DNA of 64,000 nt from Bradyrhizobium sp. CER78 (GCF_029846235.1 NZ_JARVWP010000028.1:1-64000), one strand, 5' to 3'; counted from the first letter of the stretch, positions 31,798-40,992 are shown. Made by a program: numbers and translations. The notes: generated by a model from the sequence alone, not told the origin.

Positions 31798-33426
31798 ATG
31801 TCGTCGCGCAAACCCGCCGCCAGCAAAGGCAAGACCGTCACCGTCAAGGACGCCACCTTCGGCCTGCTGCGCGCGTGGGGCATCAGACGCGTGTTCGGCA
31901 ATCCCGGCTCGACCGAGCTGCCGTTCCTGAGCGACTGGCCCGACGACATCGATTACGTGCTCGGCCTGCAGGAGGCCTCCGTCGTCGGCATGGCCGACGG
32001 CTATGCGCTGGCGACGCGCAATGCCGGCTTCGTCAATCTGCATTCGGCGGCCGGCGTCGGCAACGCGCTCGGCAACATCTACAACGCCTACCGCAACCAG
32101 ACCCCGATGGTGATCACCGCGGGCCAGCAGGCGCGCTCGATCATGCCGCTGCAGGCGTTCCTCTACGCCGAGCGCGCCTCCGAATTCCCGCGGCCCTACG
32201 TGAAATTCGCGGTCGAGCCGGCGCGCGCCGAAGACGTCCCCGCCGCGATCGCGCGCGCCTATTATGTCGCGATGCAGCCGCCCTGCGGGCCGACCTTCGT
32301 CTCGGTGCCGATCGACGACTGGGCGCATGCGACGCAGCCGCTCGACGCCCGCCAGGTCAGCCGCGAGGTTGGCCCTGAGGCGGCCGCGATGCAGGCACTG
32401 GTGGCGGCGCTCGGCGAGGCCAAGCGCCCTGCCCTCGTCGTCGGCCCCGCCGTCGATCGGGCCGAGGCAGTCGATCTCATGGTCAAGGTCGCGGAGAAGA
32501 CGAAGGCCGCGGTGTGGGCCAGTCCGTTCTCGGCGCGCTGCTCGTTCCCCGAACGGCATCCGCAATTTGCCGGCTTCCTGCATGCCGCACCGGGCCAGCT
32601 TTCCGACGCGCTGCGCGAGCACGATCTTGTCGTCGTGGTCGGCGCGCCGGTCTTCACCTTCCATGTCGAGGGCCATGCCGCGATCTTCGACGGCGCGACC
32701 CCGATCTTCCAGATCACCGACGATCCCGATGCCGCCGCGATGACGCCGACCGGCCACAGCATCGTCGCGACCATGAAGCCGGCGCTGACGGCGCTGCTCG
32801 AGCTGCTGCCCGACACCAGGCGCACCGCGCCTGCGGGCCGCATCCTGCCGCCGGCACCCGCAGCCGGCGATCCGATCCCCGCCGAATACGCGCTGCACGC
32901 GCTCTCGGCCGCGATGGGACCGCATGATGCGCTGGTCGAGGAAGTGCCGTCGCATCGCCCGCTGATGCAGAAGGCGATGCCGATGCGCGGCCAGGACAGT
33001 TTCTACACCATGGCGAGCGGCGGCCTCGGCTACAGCCTGCCGGCGGCGGTCGGCATGGCGCTCGGCCGCAGCTCGGGGCGCACGGTCTGCCTGATCGGCG
33101 ACGGCTCGGCGATGTATTCGATCCAGGCGCTATGGACCGCCGCGCAGCGCAAGCTGCCGCTGACGGTCGTGGTGATGAACAATTCCGGCTACGGCGCGAT
33201 GCGCTCGTTCAGCCAGGTGATGCAGGTGCGCAACGTGCCGGGCCTCGATTTGCCCGGCATCGATTTCGTCAAGCTCGCCGAAGGCATGGGCTGCGACGCG
33301 GTGCGGGTGACGAAATCGGCCGAGCTTCCCGGCGCGTACAAGCGTGCCCTCTCGCATCAAGGCGCCAGCCTGATCGAGGTGATGGTGGATTCCGCGGTGC
33401 CGCTGCTCTACACGCAGAAGAGCTAG
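31798..33426 (+). CDS. mdlC: Benzoylformate decarboxylase-like ThDP enzyme
   Basis: ThDP-dependent 2-keto acid decarboxylase of the benzoylformate decarboxylase type (benzoylformate to benzaldehyde and carbon dioxide). Residues matching the Pseudomonas enzyme are S38 in FGNPGSTELPFL, E59 in LQEASVVG, H82 in NLHSAAG and H289 in APVFTFHVEG, with spacing the same as or close to that in the known enzyme. The ThDP-Mg motif is IGDGSAMYSIQALWTAAQ followed by VVMNNSGYGA. ATG 31798 has GGGAG upstream. The other mandelate pathway genes are not nearby, so it may decarboxylate another aryl or branched keto acid. 542 residues is normal. Confidence 0.85.
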   Translation: MSSRKPAASKGKTVTVKDATFGLLRAWGIRRVFGNPGSTELPFLSDWPDDIDYVLGLQEASVVGMADGYALATRNAGFVNLHSAAGVGNALGNIYNAYRNQTPMVITAGQQARSIMPLQAFLYAERASEFPRPYVKFAVEPARAEDVPAAIARAYYVAMQPPCGPTFVSVPIDDWAHATQPLDARQVSREVGPEAAAMQALVAALGEAKRPALVVGPAVDRAEAVDLMVKVAEKTKAAVWASPFSARCSFPERHPQFAGFLHAAPGQLSDALREHDLVVVVGAPVFTFHVEGHAAIFDGATPIFQITDDPDAAAMTPTGHSIVATMKPALTALLELLPDTRRTAPAGRILPPAPAAGDPIPAEYALHALSAAMGPHDALVEEVPSHRPLMQKAMPMRGQDSFYTMASGGLGYSLPAAVGMALGRSSGRTVCLIGDGSAMYSIQALWTAAQRKLPLTVVVMNNSGYGAMRSFSQVMQVRNVPGLDLPGIDFVKLAEGMGCDAVRVTKSAELPGAYKRALSHQGASLIEVMVDSAVPLLYTQKS

Positions 33427-33448
33427 AGATAAGCGCGACTCCCACGCA

Positions 33449-33529
33449 CTCGTAAGGAAGGCACCGGCGGATGGGTTCCCTCCCCGCTTGCGGGGGAGGG
33501 AGCACTGACGAGTGCGCTCACCTTACGAG
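33449..33529. repeat. Short-form intergenic repeat, copy 2 of 3
   Basis: The ends CTCGTAAGG (33449-33457) and CCTTACGAG (33521-33529) are perfect inverted repeats. Inside are ACCGGCGGATGGGTTCCCT and one strong GGGGGAGGG hairpin. The right end overlaps the last codons of the convergent HpaB/AbfD-family gene. Same family as 261-538 and 36321-36532. Confidence 0.65.
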
Positions 33530-35059
33530 AGCGGGTTCGTGCGGAAGCGCCGACGGCGCCGGCACCTCGCAGCCGGTGGCGCAGCAGCGGCCGGGCTGCT
33601 TCGACACCCGCTGGCCCTCGTCGACAAGGCCGCGGCCGAGCAAATTCTCGACCAGTTCGGCCTTCTCCATGATAGGATAGTTGCGCCAGATCTCGCGCTT
33701 CATCGCCTCCGGCGAGCCGCCGCCGTGCAGCGAGATCACCGAATACCAGCCGGCTTCATGCGATACGGTGAGGTCCTCGATCAGCCGCGCCACCTCGGCG
33801 CGCTGCTCGGCCGGAATATCCGGACGTCCGCCCATCACGGCGCCGAGCGATGCGCGCGTCTCCGGATTGTGGTCCTCGTCGGGCCCCGGCAACGCGACGA
33901 TCAACCCGCCGGAGACGTAATGTGCGACGCGGTGCATGTCGTAGATCTTGGTCGCCAGCAGCAGCTTGCCGATGTTGGAGAACACGGCGTCCGGCATCAC
34001 CGAGCCCGCCGGGTCCTTGGTGCAATAGACCGAGGACGCGACGCCGCAGGCATAGAAGCTCTCGGTGATGGTGATGAGCTCGACCATCGCCTCGCGGATA
34101 TGGGCGTGCTTCTCGGCATCGAGTCCGTTGGCTTCGATCATCAACGCGCCGGCGCCGATCAGGAGATCGCCGAAGCCGGCGCGCGCGCCGATGCAGGAGT
34201 GGCGGTGATGCGTGGCATAGGACGTGGTGAGGAAACCGCCCTCCTCGGTCTCGCCGGCGAGGAAGACGCGGTCATGCGGCACGAACACGTCGTCGAACAT
34301 CACGACGCCGACCGACTGGCCGTACTTCGCCGAGAATTTCGCGCTGGCATCGCCGGGCCGGCCGGCCGGCCGTGCGACGATGGTGACGCCGGGCGCATCG
34401 ACCGGCACGGCGCAGCAGACCGCAAAATCCTTGTCGGCAGGCACGTGGGTGCGGCACGGCATGACCAGGAATTCGTGCATGTAGGGCGCGCCGGTCACGA
34501 TCGCCTTGGTGCCGCGGATCACGATGCCGTCGGGGCGACGCTCCTTGATATGAACATAGACGTCCGGATTGGCCTGCAGGCCCGGCCGCCTGGAGCGGTC
34601 GCCCTTGGCATCGGTCATCGCGACGCCGAGCGTCAGGTCCTGGTCCTGCACCTCGTGCAGGTAGTTGAGGAAGCGCTGGCTGTAGTCGGTGCCATGGCGA
34701 TCGTCGGTCAACTTCGTTGATTGATAGAGGCCGTTCAGCGCATCGTGGGTGAGATAGCGCTGGGCGCAGCCCGAGGTCCGGCACACCAGCCGCACCGCCT
34801 CGAGCTTGTACAACAGATCCTGCGAGCTCTCATTGATGTGGAGCATGCGATTGACGGTCTTGCCGGAGGTCGCCTGCCGCGCCGTCATGATCGGCGCGTG
34901 CTCGGCGAGGTGCGCGAAATCGTAGGTCACGCCGACCCCCGCCACGCCCGGCGCCAGCAACGGCTCGTCCGCGACGCTCGCCACCGCCTCGCCGTTGACG
35001 AACACCCGCGGCTTGTAGCGGCGCAGGGATTCCCGGTACTCCGCAGCCGTCATCAGCAT
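33518..35059 (-). CDS. 4-hydroxyphenylacetate 3-hydroxylase/4-hydroxybutyryl-CoA dehydratase-family protein
   Basis: Flavoprotein-fold enzyme of 513 residues in the HpaB/AbfD family. Family text includes TKLTDDRHGTDYSQRF, HIKERRPDGIVIRGTKA, and HRHSCIGARAGFGDLLIGA. In clostridial AbfD four residues hold a [4Fe-4S] cluster; here only one of the first pair is Cys (C98), with Y102 in the second place, H285 is kept, and the last Cys is A292. So the dehydratase mechanism is unlikely, and a flavin-dependent hydroxylase or another CoA-ester reaction fits better. AAGGGAGAAG precedes ATG 35059. It is divergent from a TetR gene and convergent with benzoylformate decarboxylase. Confidence 0.8.
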   Translation of the reverse strand: MLMTAAEYRESLRRYKPRVFVNGEAVASVADEPLLAPGVAGVGVTYDFAHLAEHAPIMTARQATSGKTVNRMLHINESSQDLLYKLEAVRLVCRTSGCAQRYLTHDALNGLYQSTKLTDDRHGTDYSQRFLNYLHEVQDQDLTLGVAMTDAKGDRSRRPGLQANPDVYVHIKERRPDGIVIRGTKAIVTGAPYMHEFLVMPCRTHVPADKDFAVCCAVPVDAPGVTIVARPAGRPGDASAKFSAKYGQSVGVVMFDDVFVPHDRVFLAGETEEGGFLTTSYATHHRHSCIGARAGFGDLLIGAGALMIEANGLDAEKHAHIREAMVELITITESFYACGVASSVYCTKDPAGSVMPDAVFSNIGKLLLATKIYDMHRVAHYVSGGLIVALPGPDEDHNPETRASLGAVMGGRPDIPAEQRAEVARLIEDLTVSHEAGWYSVISLHGGGSPEAMKREIWRNYPIMEKAELVENLLGRGLVDEGQRVSKQPGRCCATGCEVPAPSALPHEPALVR

Positions 35060-35092
35060 GGCGCTTCTCCCTTGCTCATTTATTCGAACACT

Positions 35093-35107
35093 GTTAAATT
35101 ATCTAAC
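35093..35107. promoter_or_regulatory. Possible TetR operator
   Basis: GTTA (35093-35096) and TAAC (35104-35107) are inverted around a 7-base AT-rich spacer, in the divergent region between the HpaB/AbfD-family gene and the TetR gene, 36 bases from the TetR start. The arms are short, so support is modest. Confidence 0.35.
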
Positions 35108-35142
35108 GCTGTCAGAATTGAGTCAAGAACGGATTCGGCCGG

Positions 35143-35763
35143 ATGCAGATGCGCGAGAGCAGGAAGGAAGCGGTCAGCCGCCACAAGCGGGAGCTGATCC
35201 TCGATGCGGCGCGCAGCGTGTTCGCCGAAGAAGGCCTCGAGGGCGCGAGCCTGCGGGCGATCGCGACGCGGGCCGGCTACACGCCTGCGGCGCTGTACTT
35301 CCACTTCGAGTCCAAGGAAGCGATCTATGCCGAGGTGCTGCGGCAATCGCTGGCCTCGCTGGGCGAGGCCGTCAGCGCCGCGGTCGCGACGACGCGCGGC
35401 GCCAAACAGCGGCTGCATGCGGCGGGCATGGCCTTCTTCCGCTACTACGTTGAGAACCCGCGCGACCTCGATCTCGGCTTCTATCTGTTCCGCGGCGGCA
35501 TGAAGCCGGCCGGTCTCGGCCATGACCGCGACCACGAGCTGAACGCCGCGCTAGAGGCCGCGCTGCATCCGATTGCGGAAGCGTCCGAGGCGCTCGGCGC
35601 ATCCAGGCACAAGGCGAACACGGTCATGGTGGATTGCTTCGCGCACGCGACCGGCTTGCTGCTGTTGCTGCACACCGGCCGCATCCGAATGTTCGGCGCC
35701 TCCGCGCCCGATCTGATGGATACCTATCTGCGCGAGAAGATCGCGCAACTCGGCAAGGAGTGA
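35143..35763 (+). CDS. TetR-family transcriptional regulator
   Basis: TetR repressor of 206 residues. The helix-turn-helix is at about residues 25-60 (AARSVFAEEGLEGASLRAIATRAGYTPAALYFHFESKEAIYAE). The C-terminal ligand-binding domain is helical. It faces the HpaB/AbfD-family gene across an 83-base intergenic region and is followed, 4 bases later, by an isochorismatase-family gene, with which it is co-transcribed. It probably responds to an acyl-CoA or aromatic intermediate, judging only by its neighbours. Confidence 0.9.
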   Translation: MQMRESRKEAVSRHKRELILDAARSVFAEEGLEGASLRAIATRAGYTPAALYFHFESKEAIYAEVLRQSLASLGEAVSAAVATTRGAKQRLHAAGMAFFRYYVENPRDLDLGFYLFRGGMKPAGLGHDRDHELNAALEAALHPIAEASEALGASRHKANTVMVDCFAHATGLLLLLHTGRIRMFGASAPDLMDTYLREKIAQLGKE

Positions 35764-35767
35764 GGTC

Positions 35768-36301
35768 ATGCTGACGATCGATCCGAGAAAGTCGCTGCTG
35801 CTGATCGTCGACTTCCAGTCCCGCCTGATGCCGGCGATCGATCAGGGCACGACAGCAGTGAGGAATGCACGGCGATTGATCGACATGGCCGGGCTGGTCG
35901 ATATTCCTACGGTCTTCACCGAGCAGAATGCCAAGGGCCTCGGCGCGACCATCGCCGAGCTTGCGACCACCGAGGCGCAACTGATCCACAAGATGACCTT
36001 CGACGCCGTCCGCGAGCGCGAATTCCTCGGCGCGGTCTCACCCGACAGGCACCTCGTCGTCGCCGGCTGTGAGGCGCATGTCTGCGTGCAGCAGACCGTG
36101 CTCGGCCTGCTCGACGCCGGCCGCAAGGCCTATGTCGTGCGCGATGCGCTGGGCTCGCGCCGCGCCGAAGACAAGAAAACCGCGATCCGCCGCATGGAGC
36201 GGCACGGCGCCGAGATCGTGACCACCGAGATGGTGGTGTTCGAATGGCTGGAAACCGCCGAGCATCCCCGGTTTCGCGAGGCGATCGCGCTGATCAAGTG
36301 A
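35768..36301 (+). CDS. Isochorismatase-family hydrolase
   Basis: A 177-residue cysteine hydrolase of the isochorismatase superfamily. The Asp-Lys-Cys triad can be placed in LLIVDFQ, HKMTFDA and VAGCEAHVCVQQT. The size and VFTEQNAKGLG segment place it near YcaC-like hydrolases, whose natural substrates are mostly unproven amides. The start lies only 4 bases after the TetR stop, so they form an operon. A ureidoacrylate or nicotinamide-type role is possible but not shown. Confidence 0.87.
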   Translation: MLTIDPRKSLLLIVDFQSRLMPAIDQGTTAVRNARRLIDMAGLVDIPTVFTEQNAKGLGATIAELATTEAQLIHKMTFDAVREREFLGAVSPDRHLVVAGCEAHVCVQQTVLGLLDAGRKAYVVRDALGSRRAEDKKTAIRRMERHGAEIVTTEMVVFEWLETAEHPRFREAIALIK

Positions 36302-36320
36302 TGAAGCTCCGCACGCACAA

Positions 36321-36532
36321 GTGAGGAGGCCACCGGCGATTGGGCTCCCTCCCCCCTTGTGAGTGAGGGAGGGTTGGGGAGAGGGGTACCACACGGGTGC
36401 TCTCTCGATTGTCTCAACGGCATGCGAGTGAAAATTGCGATAGCGAGCTTCGATCAATCTCGCCCGGGGCCACCCCTCACCCCACCCTCTCCCACAAGGG
36501 GAGAGGGAGCCTAACCAGGGTGCTCACCTCAC
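36321..36532. repeat. Long-form intergenic repeat, copy 3 of 3
   Basis: The ends GTGAGG (36321-36326) and CCTCAC (36527-36532) are inverted. It shares the ACCGGCGATTGGGCTCCCT start, the CCCGGGGCCACCCCTCACC block and the GGGTGCTCACCTCAC end with the copy at 261-538. It lies between convergent isochorismatase and SDR genes. Confidence 0.65.
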
Positions 36533-36563
36533 GGCGACTAGCTTACGCGACACGCGCCGCGCG

Positions 36564-37364
36564 TCACTTCCCGTGCGCTTCCCGCATCTTGGCCTGGATC
36601 TTGGCCATGCCGCCGATCCAGCGGTCGTAGTTCTCGGTCTTCTTGCGCATGTAGCCGAGCACCTGCGGGTGCGGCAGGATCAGGAAGGTCTCCTGCTCGA
36701 TGCCCTTGAGTGCGTCCTGCGCGACCTGCTCCGCGGTGAGATCGCCGTCGCCGGATTGCGGGCCCTTCGGGATCGAGCGCAGCATGTTGGTGTCGACGCC
36801 CTGCGGGCAGAGGATCGAGACCTTGATGTTGTCGGCGCGGTGCGAGATCGCGAGGTTTTCGGCAAAGCCGACCGCGGCGTGCTTGGTGGTCGAGTAGGCG
36901 GGACTGCCGACCTGGGACAAGAGCCCCGCCGCCGAGATCGTGTTGAGAAAGTAGCCCTCGCCGCGCGCCTTCATCCGCGGCACCAGATGCCGCGCGGCAT
37001 AGACATGCGCCATCACATGGATCGCCCAGCTCCGCGACCACGGCTCGTCCGAGGTGCCGCCGGCATTCTTCGACAGCGGATCGAAGCCGCCGCCGATGCC
37101 GGCATTGGAGCAGAACAGCGCGATCGGACCGAACATGCGCTCGGTCTCCTCGATCACATGCAGGACGTTCTTCTCCTGCCCGACGTCGCATTTGAAGGCG
37201 GCACCGCCGACCGAGGCCGCGACCTTTTCCGCCGCCGCATGGTCGAGATCGACCACCACGACCTTGGACGCGCCCGCGGCGTGGAACGCCTCGCACAGCG
37301 CCTTGCCGATGCCATTGCCACCGCCGGTGACCACCACCACTTTCCCTGCCACCTGCATGGCCAT
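36564..37364 (-). CDS. Short-chain dehydrogenase/reductase
   Basis: Classical SDR of 266 residues, NAD(P)-dependent. The cofactor loop is VTGGGNGIG (13-21 region), VVDLDHA marks the end of the second strand with an Asp that favours NAD(H), NAG is at SNAGIGG, and the catalytic Ser-Tyr-Lys are S144, Y157 and K161 (PAYSTTKHAAVGF). The C-terminal 30 residues (LGYMRKKTENYDRWIGGMAKIQAKM) resemble SDRs that act on hydrophobic alcohols. Substrate is unknown. It stands alone between two repeat elements. Confidence 0.9.
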   Translation of the reverse strand: MAMQVAGKVVVVTGGGNGIGKALCEAFHAAGASKVVVVDLDHAAAEKVAASVGGAAFKCDVGQEKNVLHVIEETERMFGPIALFCSNAGIGGGFDPLSKNAGGTSDEPWSRSWAIHVMAHVYAARHLVPRMKARGEGYFLNTISAAGLLSQVGSPAYSTTKHAAVGFAENLAISHRADNIKVSILCPQGVDTNMLRSIPKGPQSGDGDLTAEQVAQDALKGIEQETFLILPHPQVLGYMRKKTENYDRWIGGMAKIQAKMREAHGK

Positions 37365-37421
37365 CCTCCCGCTATCTTTGCTTGCACGTTGTCAATTTGC
37401 TTACCCAACCCTGCGCCTCCC

Positions 37422-37545
37422 GTCATCCCGAGGAGCGCGTAGCGCGTCTCGAAGGATGCACGGCCAGGCTGGTGGCCGTCGACCCTTCGAGACGCCGCTA
37501 CGCGGCTCCTCCAGCGACAACGGCAAAGCCGTTGCGCGGGGGGTG
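37422..37545. repeat. Intergenic repeat of the CGTCATCC type, copy 2
   Basis: Begins CGTCATCCCGAGGAGCGCGTAGCG, contains GACCCTTCGAGACGC and ACAACGGCAAAGCCGTTGC hairpins, and ends GCGGGGGGTGACG. Related to the copy at 31517-31645. Confidence 0.7.
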
Positions 37546-37611
37546 ACGGTGAGAGGGCTGAATGGGCCTAACGAGAACATGATAGCCCATCTACGGCTGA
37601 TGGCGAGAACT

Positions 37612-38307
37612 TCAGCTCGCCAGCACGACGTCGAACACCGCCGTATAGTGGCAGGCGGCGCCGAGCAGCACGAAGCAGTGCCAGATCGCGTTCTGGAAGC
37701 GCAGCCGCCGCCAGGAGTGGAAGATCACCCCGAGGCTGTAGAGGATACCGCCCGCCAGCACGAAGCCGAGCGCCATCGTGGGCAGCGCCTTGACGACGCG
37801 GTCATAGAGCATGATGCCGCTCCAGCCCATCGCGAGGTAAAGCCCGACCGAGAGCCGGTCGAAGCGGCCGGGATAGCGCAGCTTCAGCCAGATGCCGACG
37901 ATCGCCACGCACCACACGCCGACGAGCAGCGCGATCGCAAAATAGCTGTCCTTCAGTTCCACGATGAACGGCGTGTAGGTCGCGGCGATCAACAGATAGA
38001 TCGCGGAATGATCGAAGCGCCGCAGCACCCATTTGGCGCGCGACACCGGCCAGAGATTATAGGTCGCCGACAGCGTCAGCATCCCGAGCAGGCCCGCGAC
38101 ATAGACCGACACCACGGCGACGTCGAACGGGCCGGCATAGACCGTGGTCAGCACGATCAGCGCGGTGGCGGCAACCAGCCCGAAAGCGACGCCGACGAGA
38201 TGAACAACGCCGTCGGCGATCAGCTCGGCGCGGTCGTAGTTCCACAGCGCGGCGCCGGCCGCGTGGATCGAGGTCGAGGCAAGTTGCTTCAGGCGGAAGA
38301 CCGTCAT
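37612..38307 (-). CDS. Hemolysin III/PAQR-family membrane protein
   Basis: Seven-helix membrane protein of 231 residues. Conserved family motifs are visible: ELIADGVVHLVGVAFGL at the first helix, SATYN, FDHSAIYLLIAATYTPF and the final HCFVLLGAACHYTAVF, whose Ser/Asp/His residues form the zinc site shared with adiponectin receptors. Despite the name, most bacterial members are not proven haemolysins and may act on lipids. It is alone, between repeats and the divergent ycjX gene. Confidence 0.88.
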   Translation of the reverse strand: MTVFRLKQLASTSIHAAGAALWNYDRAELIADGVVHLVGVAFGLVAATALIVLTTVYAGPFDVAVVSVYVAGLLGMLTLSATYNLWPVSRAKWVLRRFDHSAIYLLIAATYTPFIVELKDSYFAIALLVGVWCVAIVGIWLKLRYPGRFDRLSVGLYLAMGWSGIMLYDRVVKALPTMALGFVLAGGILYSLGVIFHSWRRLRFQNAIWHCFVLLGAACHYTAVFDVVLAS

Positions 38308-38492
38308 GCAGGCTTTCCTGTGGCCGTTTGACTATGGGTAGCGCGGGTGACGCGGCGCGTTCAATCCCCTCATCATCCCTCGCCTGCAAAGGCGCCGGAA
38401 ATGTGAAGCTTGATTTTGGCCCGATAATCGCCAACTTGCGGGTGATCGCCCGCCCTTTTGGTCCCTCCTGCCGGGTTTGTCGTTAACCCTCC

Positions 38493-39956
38493 ATGCCCCC
38501 CAGTTTCTCTGATATCGTCGAGGAAGCCCGTCTCTCGGCGCGGGCGCTGCTCGACTATGGCGAGGGTTTCTTCAACCCGACGGTGCGGCTCGGCGTCACC
38601 GGCCTGTCGCGCGCCGGCAAGACCGTGTTCATCACCGCGCTGGTGCATGGGCTGACACGCGGCGGCCGCTTCCCGGTGTTCGAGGCCTATGCCTCGGGAC
38701 GGATTGCACGCGCCTATCTCGCCCCGCAGCCCGACGATGCAGTGCCGCGCTTCGCCTATGAGAACCATGTCAGGACATTGGTCGAGGAACGGACCTGGCC
38801 GAACTCGACCACCGACATCTCCGAGCTTCGCCTCGTGATCGAGTATCAGCGGCAAAATGGCGCGGACCGGCGGCTGACGCTCGACATCGTCGACTATCCC
38901 GGCGAGTGGCTGCTCGACCTGCCGCTGCTGAGCAAGAACTACGAGCAATGGTCTGCGGAGAGTCTTGCATTGTCGCGCGAGCCGCTGCGCGCACAACTCG
39001 CGGCGCCCTGGCACGCCCATCTCGCGACGCTGAAGCCCGAGGCCAAAGAAGATGAACAGGCTGCGCTCACCGAGGCAAAACTGTTCACCGACTATCTGCG
39101 CGCCTGCCGCGACGAGCGTTTCGCGATGAGCCTGCTGCCGCCAGGGCGCTTCCTGATGCCGGGCAATCTCGCCGACACGCCGGCGCTGACCTTCGCGCCG
39201 CTCGACGTGCCCATTGACGGCAGCACGCCCGATCATTCGCTATGGGCGATGATGCGGCGGCGATACGAGGCCTACAAGGACGTCGTGGTGCGGCCGTTCT
39301 TCCGCGACCACTTCGCGCGGCTCGATCGCCAGATCGTGCTGGCCGATGCGCTCGCCGCATTCAATGCCGGCCCCGAAGCCTTGCACGATCTCGAGGCCGC
39401 GCTCGCCGGCATCCTCGACTGCTTCCGGATCGGCCGCAGCACGATCCTGAGCGCGCTGTTCCGGCCGCGCATCGACCGCATCCTGTTCGCGGCGACCAAG
39501 GCCGACCATCTGCATCACCAGAGCCACGACCGGCTCGAAGCCGTGCTGCGGCGGATCGTGGCGAGGGCCGCCGAGCGCGCCGAATATGCCGGCGCCGCAA
39601 TCGACGTGGTGGCGCTCGCCGCGGTGCGCGCCACGCGCGAGGCGCAGGTTCAGCGCGGCCGCGACAAGCTGCCGTCGATCCTCGGCACGCCGGCACGGGG
39701 CGAAGTCGCCAACGGCGAGACACTGGATGGCGAGACGGAGGTTGCTACCTTTCCGGGCGACCTGCCCGACAATCCCGAGGAGCTGTTCAACGGCGGATTC
39801 CGCGGGCTCTCGAGCTCGGGCGCCGAGGCCGCCGATTATCGTTTCCTGCGCTTCCGCCCGCCGAAGCTGGAACGCAGCGGCGATGCGGAGCCGGCGCTGC
39901 CTCACATCCGCCTTGACCGCGTCCTCCAGTTCCTGATCGGAGACAAACTGCAATGA
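38493..39956 (+). CDS. ycjX: YcjX-family P-loop NTPase (DUF463)
   Basis: Cytoplasmic GTPase-like protein of 487 residues. The P-loop GLSRAGKT is at residues 37-44 and RLTLDIVDYPGEWLLDLPLL carries the DxxG-like switch. FAATKADHLHHQSHDRL is NKxD-like. In gamma-proteobacteria this gene belongs to the phage shock protein group and is paired with ycjF. Here too the next gene starts inside its stop codon. The role is probably in envelope stress, but it is not proven in alphaproteobacteria. Confidence 0.92.
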   Translation: MPPSFSDIVEEARLSARALLDYGEGFFNPTVRLGVTGLSRAGKTVFITALVHGLTRGGRFPVFEAYASGRIARAYLAPQPDDAVPRFAYENHVRTLVEERTWPNSTTDISELRLVIEYQRQNGADRRLTLDIVDYPGEWLLDLPLLSKNYEQWSAESLALSREPLRAQLAAPWHAHLATLKPEAKEDEQAALTEAKLFTDYLRACRDERFAMSLLPPGRFLMPGNLADTPALTFAPLDVPIDGSTPDHSLWAMMRRRYEAYKDVVVRPFFRDHFARLDRQIVLADALAAFNAGPEALHDLEAALAGILDCFRIGRSTILSALFRPRIDRILFAATKADHLHHQSHDRLEAVLRRIVARAAERAEYAGAAIDVVALAAVRATREAQVQRGRDKLPSILGTPARGEVANGETLDGETEVATFPGDLPDNPEELFNGGFRGLSSSGAEAADYRFLRFRPPKLERSGDAEPALPHIRLDRVLQFLIGDKLQ

Positions 39957-40984
39957 ACGAGAAGACGCCTCCGCGGCGGCCGGCGACGTTCAAGCTCGAC
40001 GATCCCGGCGTGGTCGTGATGGATCCGGACGACAGCGGCCGCCTCATGCGCGGCACCATCCAGATCGTGCCCGAGTCCGAGCCCGCGCAGCTGCCGGTGC
40101 CGGTCGATACGCCGCTGCTGCCGGCGCGCCGCGGCTTCCGCTGGGGCACGCTGTTCTCGAGCGCGGTCGCGGGCCTCGTGGTGCTCGGCACCGGGCTCGG
40201 CGTCCTCAATTTGGTCGAGGATCTGTTCGCGCGCAATGAAGGCCTCGGCGTCCTCGGGCTCGCGCTCGCCGTCATCGCCGCGGTGGCGCTCGCGGTCGTC
40301 ACCATGCGCGAGCTCGTCGGCCTCGCGCGGCTTGCCACCATCGAGAAGCTGCATCTGCGCGCCGCCGAGGTTTTGATCAGCGACGACCGGGCGGCGAGCC
40401 GAGCCGTCGTCGCCGACCTGCTCAAGCTTGCGCACCGGACCCCGCAGCTCGCCCGCGCCCGCAGCGCGCTGCAGAGTCACACCGACGACATCATCGACGG
40501 CGCCGACATGATCCGGCTTGCCGAGCGCGAGCTGATGACGCCGCTCGACGAGGAGGCCCGGCGGCTGGTGTCTTCGGCCGCGCAGCGCGTCTCGGTCGTC
40601 ACCGCGGTCAGCCCGCGCGCGCTGTTCGACGTGCTGTTCGTGTTCGTGGCGTCATTGCGGATGATCCGGCAGCTGGCGCGGCTCTATGGCGGCCGGCCCG
40701 GCGCGCTCGGCATGATGCGCCTGCTGCGCCACGTGATCGCGCATCTGGCGATCACCGGCGGCATGGCCGCGAGCGACAGCCTGATCCAGCAGATGCTCGG
40801 CCACGGCATCGCGGCAAAACTCTCGCAGCGGCTCGGCGAAGGCATGCTCAACGGCCTCCTGACCGCCCGCCTCGGCCTCGCCGCGATCGACGTCACCCGC
40901 CCGCTCCCCTTCAACGCCTTGCCGCGCCCGGCGCTGACCGATCTGGCGAAGGACCTGATCCGCAAGCGGGAGGAAGAGGAATAG
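39953..40984 (+). CDS. ycjF: YcjF-family membrane protein (TIGR01620/DUF697)
   Basis: Membrane partner of YcjX, 343 residues. A Pro-rich N-terminus (PPRRPATFKLDDPGVVVMDPDD) leads to two transmembrane segments at about residues 65-80 and 95-115 (TLFSSAVAGLVVLGTGLG; VLGLALAVIAAVALAVVTM). The C-terminal DUF697 region (ALFDVLFVFVASLRMIRQLARLYGGRPG) follows. The ATG overlaps the stop of ycjX (ATGA), a sign of tight coupling. It likely forms a membrane-bound complex with YcjX. Confidence 0.92.
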   Translation: MNEKTPPRRPATFKLDDPGVVVMDPDDSGRLMRGTIQIVPESEPAQLPVPVDTPLLPARRGFRWGTLFSSAVAGLVVLGTGLGVLNLVEDLFARNEGLGVLGLALAVIAAVALAVVTMRELVGLARLATIEKLHLRAAEVLISDDRAASRAVVADLLKLAHRTPQLARARSALQSHTDDIIDGADMIRLAERELMTPLDEEARRLVSSAAQRVSVVTAVSPRALFDVLFVFVASLRMIRQLARLYGGRPGALGMMRLLRHVIAHLAITGGMAASDSLIQQMLGHGIAAKLSQRLGEGMLNGLLTARLGLAAIDVTRPLPFNALPRPALTDLAKDLIRKREEEE

Positions 40985-40992
40985 CTCTCTTC

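Noticed and set aside
38440..38470. Possible terminator before ycjX (GCGGG/CCCGC followed by CTTTT)
   Set aside because: The stem is only five bases and lies between divergent genes, where a terminator would not be expected.
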